Below are positions 17,292 to 25,478 of a stretch of DNA of 64,000 nt, one piece after another. The stretch is taken from the NCBI GenBank assembly GCA_022826945.1, contig JAJDTY010000027.1:1-64000 (forward strand), given 5' to 3'. This DNA comes from Candidatus Binatia bacterium. GTDB lineage: Bacteria > Desulfobacterota > Binatia > Bin18. The notes under the pieces were generated by a model. It did not search any database. It saw only the letters and a program-made list of their open reading frames with translations, and had not been told where the DNA came from. Each line of letters starts with the position of its first letter. The stretch's first letter is position 1. Made by a program: the position numbers and the translations under genes.

Positions 17292-18326
17292 ATGAAACTT
17301 GCAATAGGCATTGGCTATTCCGGTGGCCGGGTCGAGCTCCCCCTGGATATGATCCTCAAAGCGGAAAAACTCGGCTATGACTCCGTCTGGAGCGCGGAGG
17401 CGTACGGCTCCGACGCGGTGACGCCGCTGGCCTATCTGGCGGCCAAGACCTCGCGCATAAAACTTGGTACCGGGATTCTCCAGATTCCGGCCCGCACTCC
17501 GGCGATGTGCGCCATGACCATGTCAACCCTAGACGCCTTGTCGAACGGACGGGTGATTGTCGGTCTGGGGATGTCCGGTCCGCAGGTCATCGAAGGCTGG
17601 CACGGCATGCCCTACAGCCGGCCGGCAGCACGCATTCGCGAGTACGTGGAAATCCTGCACAAGATTTGGGACCGCCAGGAGCCGGTTTCATTAGACGGCA
17701 AGGTGTATCAACTGCCCTATCAGGGAGAAGACGCCAGCGGGCTGGGCAAGCCCCTCAAGTCGATCCTGCACTCACGTCGCCTACCCGTCTATCTGGCAAC
17801 CATGAAGCCGCTCAGCATCCGCATCACGGCCGAACTCGCCGATGGCTGGCTGCCGATCTGGTTCTCGCCCTATCGGATGGATATGTTTACGCCCGACCTG
17901 GAAAAAGGCTTTGCCCGGGCCGGCGGCGGCAAGTCGCTGGAGAACTTCGATATCCTGGCCGGCTGTACCGTCGTGATCGGAGACGATGTCAAGGCCTGTC
18001 TGGCCCAACTCAAGCCGACCCTGGCGCTATACGTCGGTGGGATGGGAGCCAAAGGCAAGAATTTTCACAACGAGATGGTCTCGAAGTACGGCTATGCGGA
18101 CGTAGCGGCTGAGATTCAGGACCTCTATCTGTCCGGTCGGAAAAAAGAGGCGACCGAGCTGGTCCCGGATGAGCTGTGCGACGAAATCTCATTATGCGGT
18201 CCGCCGGAGCGGATTCGTGAGCGTTTCAAGGTCTGGGAGTCCGCTGGGATTTCAACCATGATGGTGCAGTCGGGTCAGCCTGAGGCGTTGGCCCTTATGG
18301 CGGATATCGCGGGGACAAACGGATAG
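17292..18326 (+). CDS. LLM-class flavin-dependent oxidoreductase
   Basis: A 344-residue luciferase-like TIM-barrel protein, distinct in sequence from its upstream neighbour. It has YDSVWSAEAYGSDAVTPLAYLAA, SRIKLGTGILQIPARTPA, LDALSNGRVIVGLGMSGPQVIEGWHG and PVYLATMKPLSIRITAELADGWLP. The TPLAYLAA and GPQVIEGWHG motifs recall F420-dependent enzymes in actinobacterial catabolic clusters; the cofactor is not proven. An AGAAAGGAG ribosome-binding site precedes the ATG. An 87-bp gap separates it from the preceding LLM gene. Confidence 0.87.
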   Translation: MKLAIGIGYSGGRVELPLDMILKAEKLGYDSVWSAEAYGSDAVTPLAYLAAKTSRIKLGTGILQIPARTPAMCAMTMSTLDALSNGRVIVGLGMSGPQVIEGWHGMPYSRPAARIREYVEILHKIWDRQEPVSLDGKVYQLPYQGEDASGLGKPLKSILHSRRLPVYLATMKPLSIRITAELADGWLPIWFSPYRMDMFTPDLEKGFARAGGGKSLENFDILAGCTVVIGDDVKACLAQLKPTLALYVGGMGAKGKNFHNEMVSKYGYADVAAEIQDLYLSGRKKEATELVPDELCDEISLCGPPERIRERFKVWESAGISTMMVQSGQPEALALMADIAGTNG

Positions 18327-18399
18327 GAATCCCCCTTACCCTAGACCTCTCCCTCCGGGGGAGAAGGGACTAGAGAGAGTATTTTTTCAGGAGAGCAGC

Positions 18400-19287
18400 A
18401 TGAGTCAGTCTATTTCAGCCAACGACCCTTATGAACGGAAACGGGTAGCCGTGCTCGATAGTGAGCTGGCCTATGTCGATACCGGCAGCGGCGATCCTGT
18501 CGTGTTTCTGCACGGTAACCCTACCTCTTCGTATCTGTGGCGCAACATTATTGCCGAGGTTGAAGGTGGCGCGCGTTGCCTGGCGCCCGACCTGATCGGC
18601 ATGGGCGATTCGGGCAAGAACCCCGCGGGCTCCTACCGCTTTGTTGATCACGCCCGCTATCTGGACGCCTGGTTTGACGCCGTTGGGCTCGACCAGCACA
18701 CGAAGAACGTCACCCTGGTGGTCCACGACTGGGGCTCGGCCTTGGGTTTTCACTGGGCTCACCGTCATCAGGACAGCATCAAGGCCCTGGTCTATATGGA
18801 GGCTATCGTGTGTCCCCTGACGTGGGAGACCTTTCCCGAGGCCGCGCGCAAAGTCTTTCAGGGCTTTCGTTCGCCTGCCGGAGAGGAGATGGTGATCCAG
18901 AATAATGTCTTTGTCGAGCGGGTGCTGCCCGGCAGCGTGGTACGGAAACTGACCGAAGAAGAAATGGCCGTCTACCGGAAGCCGTACACAGAGCCGGGCG
19001 AGTCGCGCCGACCCACGCTGACCTGGCCGCGTCAGATTCCGATTGAGGGTGAACCGCCCGACGTGGTCGAGATTGTCGAACAATATGGGCAATGGTTGTC
19101 AACCAGCGATGTGCCCAAACTCTTTGTGAACGCCGATCCTGGGGCGCTCCTGACCGGTCCGCAACGCGAGTATTGTCGAACCTGGCCGAAGCAAAAAGAA
19201 ATTACTGTCACGGGCTCGCACTTTATTCAGGAAGACGCGCCACAGGAGATCGGACAGGCCATAGTCGATTTCCTACGAGGACTCTAG
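18400..19287 (+). CDS. haloalkane dehalogenase, LinB-like
   Basis: A 295-residue alpha/beta hydrolase with every catalytic residue of the LinB/DhaA subgroup. These are the halide-stabilising Asn40 in HGNPTSS, nucleophile Asp110 and halide-stabilising Trp111 in VVHDWGSALGF, catalytic acid Glu134 in VYMEAIV, and base His274 in GSHFIQEDAP. All sit two positions later than in LinB (Asn38, Asp108, Trp109, Glu132, His272), and long stretches such as RRPTLTWPRQIPI are nearly the same. It should hydrolyse a terminal C-halogen bond to an alcohol; the natural substrate is unknown. An LLM gene lies upstream and an enoyl-CoA hydratase downstream. Confidence 0.92.
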   Translation: MSQSISANDPYERKRVAVLDSELAYVDTGSGDPVVFLHGNPTSSYLWRNIIAEVEGGARCLAPDLIGMGDSGKNPAGSYRFVDHARYLDAWFDAVGLDQHTKNVTLVVHDWGSALGFHWAHRHQDSIKALVYMEAIVCPLTWETFPEAARKVFQGFRSPAGEEMVIQNNVFVERVLPGSVVRKLTEEEMAVYRKPYTEPGESRRPTLTWPRQIPIEGEPPDVVEIVEQYGQWLSTSDVPKLFVNADPGALLTGPQREYCRTWPKQKEITVTGSHFIQEDAPQEIGQAIVDFLRGL

Positions 19288-19313
19288 CACTGCATCATCA
19301 GAAGGAGGACTGC

Positions 19314-20102
19314 ATGACCTATACCGCCCTTCAATTTGAAAAAAAGGACCATATTGCCATCATCACCTTGAACCGGCCGGATTCCGCGAACGCGCTCAAT
19401 ATCGATCTAGCGCGTGATTTGATGCAGGTGTCGCTCGAATGCGACGAAGACGTGGATATTCGAGCCGCCGTCATGACCGGCAACGGCCGCATGTTCTGCG
19501 CCGGTGGAGACCTGAAAAGTTTTGCCGCCCAGGGCGACCAACTGCCCGCCCATATGAAGGAAGTGACCACCTATCTGCATGGCGCCGTATCCCGTTTCGC
19601 TCGGATGGACGCCCCATTGATCGGAGCGGTGAACGGTACGGCCGCGGGAGCGGGCATGAGTCTTGCCTGTTCGTGTGACATTGTTTTTGCCGGTGAGTCG
19701 GCGAAATTTACCATGGCCTATACGCGTGCCGGGCTGACCCCGGACGGGTCTTCAACCTATTTTCTGCCGCGGATTGTTGGCATGAAGCGGGCCTTCGAGT
19801 TGGCGGTCACCAACCGGCTGCTGTCAGCCCAGGAAGCTGAAGCCTGGGGCATTGTGAACCGTGTTGTCCCGGACGCGGATTTGCTGGCCGAGGCGGAAAG
19901 GCTCGCCACTGAGCTCGCTTCGGGAGCAACCGGCGCGTTCGGGGGCGCCAAACGGCTCCTCCACAGCGGCTGGACGGAAACGCTTGAGACCCAGATGGAA
20001 AACGAAACCCAGTCCATCGCCGCGCGCTCCAAGACCGACGACGGCAAAGAGGGTATCGCGGCCTTCCTGGAGAAACGCGAGCCCTGCTTTAATGGGAAAT
20101 AG
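19314..20102 (+). CDS. enoyl-CoA hydratase/isomerase family protein
   Basis: A 262-residue crotonase-fold protein. It carries ITLNRPDSANALN near the N terminus, the oxyanion-hole segments MFCAGGDLKSFA and GTAAGAGMSLACSCDIVFA, and TPDGSSTYFLPRIVG. Where hydratases have the two catalytic Glu residues, this one reads AGAGMSLA and TPDGSSTYF, so an isomerase-like or other crotonase reaction is possible. The ATG at 19314 follows AGAAGGAGG; an open frame further upstream lies within the dehalogenase gene. Placed 26 bp after the dehalogenase. Confidence 0.87.
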   Translation: MTYTALQFEKKDHIAIITLNRPDSANALNIDLARDLMQVSLECDEDVDIRAAVMTGNGRMFCAGGDLKSFAAQGDQLPAHMKEVTTYLHGAVSRFARMDAPLIGAVNGTAAGAGMSLACSCDIVFAGESAKFTMAYTRAGLTPDGSSTYFLPRIVGMKRAFELAVTNRLLSAQEAEAWGIVNRVVPDADLLAEAERLATELASGATGAFGGAKRLLHSGWTETLETQMENETQSIAARSKTDDGKEGIAAFLEKREPCFNGK

Positions 20103-20134
20103 CCGGGTCTCAATCAGGTCCGTGTGAGGATGAT

Positions 20135-21127
20135 ATGTCCCAAGCCTACCGTCTCTTTGGTGTTGAGCTGTCGCCCTACTCGTTAAAAGTCCGGGCCTAT
20201 TTTCGGTACAAGCAGATTCCGCACGAATGGGTCGCTCGCGATTCCACTAATCAGGAAGAATTCGAGCGCTACGCCAAGCTGCCCCTGGTTCCGCTCGTTA
20301 TCACCCCGGACGGGCAGGGCATGCAGGACTCCACGCCCATTATAGAGCGTTTTGAGGAACTCCAGCCCGAGCCGTCTATTCATCCGAGCGACCCGACTCT
20401 GGCCTTCCTGTCCGCCCTGATCGAAGAGTATGGCGACGAGTGGGGCAATAAGCAGATGTTCCACTACCGCTGGACGTATGAGCCTGACCAGAAATCCACG
20501 GCTGAACGCATTGCGCGCCTGACTCAGCCTGGGTTGAGTGAGGAAGAATATGCGACGACGACTGAGCAAATCCGGACGCGTATGATCCCACGCTTGTCTT
20601 TTGTCGGCTCAAGCGAACAGACCCGGGAGCATATCGAGTCTTCCCTTGATCGTTTGTTGGCACTGCTCGAACCGCATCTCGCACAACGTATGTACCTGTT
20701 CGGTGGCAAGCCCACGTTTGGTGATTTTGGTCTGGCCGCTCAGTTGCACCAATGCTCTACCGATCCCTCGGCCGGTACGATCATGCGAGCGGTTGCCCCG
20801 AACGTCCTCTCCTGGGCGATGCAGATGCTGGACCCCAAGGCTGAGGGCACGTTAGAGACCTGGGATGAGCTGGCTCCAACGCTGAAACCCATCCTCAAAG
20901 AAGTCGGTCAGACCTTTCTGCCCTGGACCGCGGCCAACGCCCAGGCCCTCGCTGCCGGGCAAGAGACGTGTTCGGTCATGCTGCGCGGCAAGGAGTACTC
21001 CCAGAGCACGCAGAAGTATCATGCCCGGTCGTTTCGCGTTCTCCGGGAGCGATACGAGAAAGCCGAAGAGAAAGCGGCTCTGGACCCCATTCTGGAAGAG
21101 GCCAAGTGTTTGCAGTGGTTACAATAG
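20135..21127 (+). CDS. glutathione S-transferase family protein
   Basis: A 330-residue protein whose first 80 residues form a thioredoxin-like GST N domain (YRLFGVELSPYSLKVRAYFRYKQIPHEW, then KLPLVPLVITPDGQGMQDSTPIIERFEE with the cis-Pro and glutathione-contact Ser). The C-terminal helical domain is longer than the usual 120 residues, extending the protein by about 100 residues. The active-site position reads SPYS, pointing to a Ser-type rather than Cys-type enzyme. Beside a dehalogenase it may detoxify an electrophilic product, an inference from position. Confidence 0.82.
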   Translation: MSQAYRLFGVELSPYSLKVRAYFRYKQIPHEWVARDSTNQEEFERYAKLPLVPLVITPDGQGMQDSTPIIERFEELQPEPSIHPSDPTLAFLSALIEEYGDEWGNKQMFHYRWTYEPDQKSTAERIARLTQPGLSEEEYATTTEQIRTRMIPRLSFVGSSEQTREHIESSLDRLLALLEPHLAQRMYLFGGKPTFGDFGLAAQLHQCSTDPSAGTIMRAVAPNVLSWAMQMLDPKAEGTLETWDELAPTLKPILKEVGQTFLPWTAANAQALAAGQETCSVMLRGKEYSQSTQKYHARSFRVLRERYEKAEEKAALDPILEEAKCLQWLQ

Positions 21128-21177
21128 TGTGTGCCATCGTGCGTTGATTATGCAGAGAGAATTAAGGAGAACTTACC

Positions 21178-22323
21178 GTGTACGGCTTTGAACTGACCCC
21201 GGAACAACAACAACTCAAAGACACTGTCCACAAGTTTGCCGTCGAGGAGATGATTCCGGTTGCGGCAAAATACGACAAAGAGCAGGAGTTCCCGGACGAC
21301 GTCTGTCGCAAAGCCTGGGAGCTGGGTATCCTCAACCCGCTCGTGCCAACCGAGTATGGCGGCCTGGGGCTTGAGGTGTTTGATACCTGCCTGATTGATG
21401 AAGAAATTGTCTACGGCTGCGCGGGTATGGCGCTTAATATGGTGGCCAATAATCTGGCGACCACGCCACTCCTGGTAGCGGGGAGCGATGAACAGAAAAA
21501 GACCTATCTTGGCCAACTCATCTCCGAGCCGGTCTACGCTGCCTTTGCCCTGACTGAGCCCGGCGCCGGCTCTGACGCCGCGTCGATCTCGACGACCTAT
21601 CGCAAGGTTGGCGACGATTTTGTTCTCAACGGAACAAAACACTTTATCTCCAACGGCTCGGTCGCACATTGGTATGTGACCTTTGCGACCGAGGATAAGA
21701 GTCAGGGCCATAGTGCGGTGTCGTGCTTTGTCCTGCCGGCCGATTCCCCTGGAGTGACGGCCAGCCGCATGCACGACAAGATGGGTCAGCGGGCGTCAGA
21801 CACCGCGGAGATCGTGTTTGAGGACGTCAAGGTGCCGCGCGCCGGCCTGGTCGGGGCGGAAGGCCAGGGCTTTAAGATCGCCATGCGGACGTTTGACCGC
21901 AGCCGGCCCGAGGTAGGGGCCTTTGCCATCGGCATCTCCCAACGTGCGCTGGACGAATCGGTCAAATACGCCCAGCAACGTGAGGCCTTTGGTCAGGCCA
22001 TCGCCAATTTCCAGGCCGTCCAGTTCATGCTGGCCGATATGGCGATCGAACTCGAAGCCACGCGCCTCCTGACCTATAAAGCCGCTTGGCTGCTCGACCA
22101 GGGTGCGTCCTCGTCTATTGTTTCCAGCTATGCCAAGGCGTTCGGTGCCGACCGGACCATGCAGATCACCACCAACGCGGTCCAGATTTTTGGCGGATAC
22201 GGCTATTTCAGCGAGTATCCGGTGGAAAAGCTGATGCGCGACGCCAAACTGCTCCAGATTTACGAAGGCACGTCTCAAATTCAACGCGTAATCATTGCCA
22301 GACATTTACTTAAAGGGGCGTAA
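21178..22323 (+). CDS. acyl-CoA dehydrogenase
   Basis: A 381-residue short/medium-chain-type acyl-CoA dehydrogenase. It has FALTEPGAGSDAASISTTYRK and HFISNGSVAHWYVTFA in the middle domain, then QREAFGQAIANFQAVQFMLADMA and the C-terminal IFGGYGYFSEYPVEKLMRDAKLLQIYEGTSQIQR block that carries the catalytic Glu. This is the standard FAD enzyme feeding ETF. The start is GTG 21178; the region upstream of it has an AAGGAGA ribosome-binding site. Confidence 0.92.
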   Translation: MYGFELTPEQQQLKDTVHKFAVEEMIPVAAKYDKEQEFPDDVCRKAWELGILNPLVPTEYGGLGLEVFDTCLIDEEIVYGCAGMALNMVANNLATTPLLVAGSDEQKKTYLGQLISEPVYAAFALTEPGAGSDAASISTTYRKVGDDFVLNGTKHFISNGSVAHWYVTFATEDKSQGHSAVSCFVLPADSPGVTASRMHDKMGQRASDTAEIVFEDVKVPRAGLVGAEGQGFKIAMRTFDRSRPEVGAFAIGISQRALDESVKYAQQREAFGQAIANFQAVQFMLADMAIELEATRLLTYKAAWLLDQGASSSIVSSYAKAFGADRTMQITTNAVQIFGGYGYFSEYPVEKLMRDAKLLQIYEGTSQIQRVIIARHLLKGA

Positions 22324-22350
22324 CGGTCCTGAACGAGAAGGAGGAACACG

Positions 22351-23007
22351 ATGGCCGAAGAAATGGGAGTCTTTGAAACCATACACTCAATGCGGGCAAT
22401 GCGCCGGCTCAAATCCGATCCCGTCCCGACAGCAATGATCCGGAAAATTCTTGACGCCGGGATACGGGCGCCCAGCGGGCAGAATCTTCAGGCCTGGGCG
22501 TTTGTGGTGCTCCAGGAACCGGACAACAAGAAGTTTTTTCAGGAACGCTATCACCAGGCTATGCTGGATCGTTTCGGCGACGCTTTGAAGGTTGACCCGA
22601 GCGACAAATCGTCCTGGGCACGCACCGTCCGGGCCGCGATGCACTTGGCCGAACATATGCACGAGGCGCCCGTCCTGCTGCTGATCTGCGGCAAGCGGGA
22701 CTGGCCGTTTGCCGTGCCCGCGGAAAAGCGCGAAGGCAAAGCCCCGCCGTCCTACGGCTCCATCTACCCCTGCGTGCAGAACATCCTGCTCGCCTGTCGT
22801 GCCCTGGGCCTTGGGGCGAGCCTGACGACCATGCACCAGATGTTTGAAGACGAGTTGCAGGAGCGCCTGGGCATTCCGTTCGAGTATGGCGTGGTGGCAA
22901 CCATTCCGATTGGCTTTCCTTCGGGAAAGTTCGGGCCGGTCACCCGCCGTCCCGCGCCTGAGGTAACCCACTTTGACAAGTGGGGACAGCACGAACCGTC
23001 CGCGTAG
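22351..23007 (+). CDS. nitroreductase family protein
   Basis: A 218-residue FMN-dependent nitroreductase-fold protein. The N terminus (FETIHSMRAMRRLKSDPVP) has the Arg-rich FMN phosphate-binding motif, followed by ILDAGIRAPSGQNLQAWAFVVL and, near the C terminus, LLACRALGLGASLTTMH. Members reduce nitro groups, quinones or C=C bonds, or dehalogenate aromatic compounds using NAD(P)H. The GAAGGAGG ribosome-binding site is good. It sits 27 bp after the acyl-CoA dehydrogenase. Confidence 0.88.
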   Translation: MAEEMGVFETIHSMRAMRRLKSDPVPTAMIRKILDAGIRAPSGQNLQAWAFVVLQEPDNKKFFQERYHQAMLDRFGDALKVDPSDKSSWARTVRAAMHLAEHMHEAPVLLLICGKRDWPFAVPAEKREGKAPPSYGSIYPCVQNILLACRALGLGASLTTMHQMFEDELQERLGIPFEYGVVATIPIGFPSGKFGPVTRRPAPEVTHFDKWGQHEPSA

Positions 23008-23038
23008 GAATCCAAGGTTCTGGCGTTTGTTTTTATGA

Positions 23039-23070
23039 AGGGGCGCGACGGGCTGCGCCCCTGTCTTCTT
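23039..23070 (+). terminator. hairpin between nitroreductase and LLM genes
   Basis: AGGGGCGC (23039-23046) pairs with GCGCCCCT (23055-23062), followed by GTCTTCTT. The T-tract is interrupted, so termination may be partial. Confidence 0.5.
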
Positions 23071-23087
23071 ATAGAAGGAACGCACGC

Positions 23088-24104
23088 ATGAAATACTCAA
23101 TGTTTCTCGCTGCCGCCTCTCACGCCGAAATGGTCGGGTGGGTGAAAAAATACGAAGCCGCGGGATTTGATTCACTCTGGCAGGCGGAATTGACCAACTC
23201 CGCGCTCATTCCATTGGCCGGCATCGCGCCCAATATTCAGACGATAAAAATCGGTGCCGGTGTGGTACTGGCCTTTAATCACAGTCCGGTGATGCTCGCC
23301 TTCCAGGCTATGGACCTCGACCTGTTGAGTCAGGGTCGATTCACGCTCGGCCTGGGAGTCGCCCACCAGCATCGCAATAATAACTGGTACGCCGGACAGG
23401 ACGCGGGTAAACCGGTCAGTCAAATGCGGGAATATATTGAGGTTCTGCATCTCATTATGGACAAAGCCGAGACGGGTGGCGAGGTGAACTACGAAGGTAA
23501 GTTCTATAATATTCGTGCCCGTAACTTCTTTCCACGTCCGAACCAGAAGCCACGGCCACGGGTGCCCATCTACGTTGCCGCGGTCAAACCGCGGATGGCT
23601 GCCCTGACGGGTGAGCTGGGTGACGGCCTCATTGGGAATCCCATGTTCTCGCCGCAGCATGTCCGCGAGAATATTCTGCCGCCGCTCAAGACCGGGCTCG
23701 ACCGGGCCGGTCGCAGCCGCTCCGATGTTGAGGTACTGGGCCAGTGCTTTGTGGTCATCGACGATGATCTGGCAACCGCTCATCGGGTTGGTGCGGGGGC
23801 CATGCTGTTCAGCATCTGGGCCCGGATTTATGATGATATCTTTGTCGCCCACGGCTTTAGCGAAACGGTTGAAAAGGTCCGGGCGCTCCAGAAAACGCCA
23901 GATAAAGATAAGGGCTTTGATTTGATTCCGAATGAAATGGTCGATGCCTTTTGTGCAGTCGGTCCGATTGACCGTGTCCGCGCCAAGCTAAACGAGCGCG
24001 AAGGGCTGCTCGACACAACCATTCTCGCTGTCCCCAATACCGGTACGACCCAAGAACAACGCGACTACTATCGGGATAAGATTTTAGAGTCCTTTTCACG
24101 GTAA
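23088..24104 (+). CDS. LLM-class flavin-dependent oxidoreductase
   Basis: A 338-residue luciferase-like TIM barrel. Visible are YEAAGFDSLWQAELTNSALIPLAG, IKIGAGVVLAFNHSPVMLAFQAMDLDLLSQGRFTLGLG and PIYVAAVKPRMAALTGELGDGLIG. The GRFTLGLGVAHQHRNNNWY segment suggests a different substrate pocket from the other LLM paralogs here. The ATG at 23088 is set by AGAAGGA; the frame is open further upstream into the nitroreductase gene without homology. Confidence 0.86.
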   Translation: MKYSMFLAAASHAEMVGWVKKYEAAGFDSLWQAELTNSALIPLAGIAPNIQTIKIGAGVVLAFNHSPVMLAFQAMDLDLLSQGRFTLGLGVAHQHRNNNWYAGQDAGKPVSQMREYIEVLHLIMDKAETGGEVNYEGKFYNIRARNFFPRPNQKPRPRVPIYVAAVKPRMAALTGELGDGLIGNPMFSPQHVRENILPPLKTGLDRAGRSRSDVEVLGQCFVVIDDDLATAHRVGAGAMLFSIWARIYDDIFVAHGFSETVEKVRALQKTPDKDKGFDLIPNEMVDAFCAVGPIDRVRAKLNEREGLLDTTILAVPNTGTTQEQRDYYRDKILESFSR

Positions 24105-24197
24105 ATGTCCCACCTCAAATCCCCTCCCCGGAGGAGTGGCCCGAAGGGCCGGGGTGGGTTTCCCCTCTCCGACCCACACGCAAAGGAGAGCACACAC

Positions 24198-24953
24198 ATG
24201 AGCACACACACCAAGGTCGCCCTCATTACCGGAGCAGGCACCGGAATCGGCAAGGCGAGTGCCTTGGCGCTCACTCGGGAAGGCTACGCCGTTGTCCTGG
24301 CCGGGCGGCGGGTTGAACTGTTGGAAGTAGCCGCAGAAGAGGCCGGCGGTGAAGTAAAGACGCTTGTGGTCCCAACCGATATCAGCAACCCTGACGCTAT
24401 TCGTGCCCTGTTTGCCACCACAAAAGCAACCTTTGGCCGGCTCGACGTGTTATTCAACAACGCTGGCATTGGTGCCCCGCCCGTCCCCCTGGAAGAACTG
24501 CCGTATGAACAGTGGAAAGCCGTTGTAGATCTCAATCTGACCGGCGCGTTTATCTGCACCCAGGAAGCCTTCAAGATCATGAAAGACCAGGACCCACGGG
24601 GCGGTCGCATTATCAACAACGGCTCTATCTCGGCTCATGTGCCCCGGCCCAACTCCGCCCCCTACACCTCGACCAAGCACGCCATGACCGGCCTGACCAG
24701 ATCGACTTCACTCGACGGGCGCAAATACGACATTGCCTGCGGCCAGATCGATATCGGCAACGCCGAGACCGACATGACCGCGGTCATGAAACGCGGCGTG
24801 CCACAACCGAACGGCTCGGTCGCAGCCGAACCAACCTTCGATGTCGAACACGTCGCCCAGGCGGTCGTATACATGGCCAACCTGCCACTCGACGCCAACG
24901 TGCAGTTTATGACCGTCATGGCCACCAAAATGCCGTTTATCGGGCGAGGGTAG
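24198..24953 (+). CDS. short-chain dehydrogenase/reductase
   Basis: A 251-residue classical SDR. The nucleotide motif TGAGTGIG is at 11-18, FNNAG at about 86-90, and the catalytic set is Ser143 (NNGSIS), Tyr156 and Lys160 (YTSTK). It should interconvert an alcohol and a ketone with NAD(P)(H). ATG 24198 follows AAAGGAG. The 93-bp gap before it holds a GC-rich hairpin (GGCCC/GGGCC at 24138-24150). It ends the co-directional catabolic run. Confidence 0.92.
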   Translation: MSTHTKVALITGAGTGIGKASALALTREGYAVVLAGRRVELLEVAAEEAGGEVKTLVVPTDISNPDAIRALFATTKATFGRLDVLFNNAGIGAPPVPLEELPYEQWKAVVDLNLTGAFICTQEAFKIMKDQDPRGGRIINNGSISAHVPRPNSAPYTSTKHAMTGLTRSTSLDGRKYDIACGQIDIGNAETDMTAVMKRGVPQPNGSVAAEPTFDVEHVAQAVVYMANLPLDANVQFMTVMATKMPFIGRG

Positions 24954-24986
24954 CGCAGTTCAGGCTTGAAAACAGACGGGATAAAT

Positions 24987-25250
24987 GTGGCAAAACACAG
25001 TGTCCTCCTTTCCCTGATACTCAGTGGGGCAGCTGATACGAATGTCTCATTCAGCGAACTTTGTAGACTGTTACATATTATGGGTTTTGATGAATGGGTT
25101 CGGGGCAGCCACCATATTTTCACCAAGGAAGGTGTAGAAGAAATTTTGAATCTTTAGCCAAAGGGTAGTAAGGCAAAACCGTATCAGGTGAAGCAGGTCC
25201 GTGGAGTCATAGTGAAATATCGTTTGGCCGGAGGAGATCATGAGCCGTAA
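24987..25250 (+). pseudogene. hicA: HicA-family mRNA interferase toxin, interrupted by an amber codon
   Basis: HicA folds as a small double-stranded-RNA-binding domain that cleaves mRNA through one histidine. From GTG 24987 the frame gives 56 residues, including FSELCRLLHIMGF and GSHHIFTKEGVEEILNL with the catalytic His region, then TAG at 25155-25157. Translation in the same frame continues with PKGSKAKPYQVKQVR and reaches TAA at 25250, which is the rest of the family. Homologs read NLQPKG here, so CAG changed to TAG. The truncated product lacks the last strand and helix and is probably inactive. It overlaps hicB by 11 bp. Confidence 0.85.
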
Positions 25251-25458
25251 GTGGAAATACGAAATCCTTATTTATTGGAGCGAAGAGGACCACGCTTATA
25301 TTGCCGAAGTTCCCGAGCTACCCGGCTGCATGGCTGATGGATCAACCTACAAGAAAGCGCTCGCCAATGTTGAGGTGATAATTGGGGAGTGGATAGAGAC
25401 GGCGGAAGAACAAGGTCGCTCAATTCCAGAGCCAAAGGGCCGACTACTCTACGCTTAG
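25240..25458 (+). CDS. hicB: HicB-family antitoxin
   Basis: A 72-residue HicB with the partially degraded RNase-H-like fold: WKYEILIYWSEEDHAYIAEVPELPGCMADGSTYKKALANVEVIIGEWIETAEEQG. It starts inside the 3' end of the hicA frame behind GGAGGAG. It neutralises HicA in complete systems. Here the partner is interrupted, so it may be an orphan antitoxin or on the way to loss. It lacks the C-terminal DNA-binding domain found in long HicB variants. Confidence 0.9.
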   Translation: MSRKWKYEILIYWSEEDHAYIAEVPELPGCMADGSTYKKALANVEVIIGEWIETAEEQGRSIPEPKGRLLYA

Positions 25459-25478
25459 AAAAAAGGTATCAAAGTTTC

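Noticed and set aside
24105-24197. GC-rich hairpin as mobile element
   Set aside because: The GGCCC/GGGCC hairpin and the C/G-rich block at 18340-18370 look alike only in composition; no shared alignment long enough to call a repeat family.
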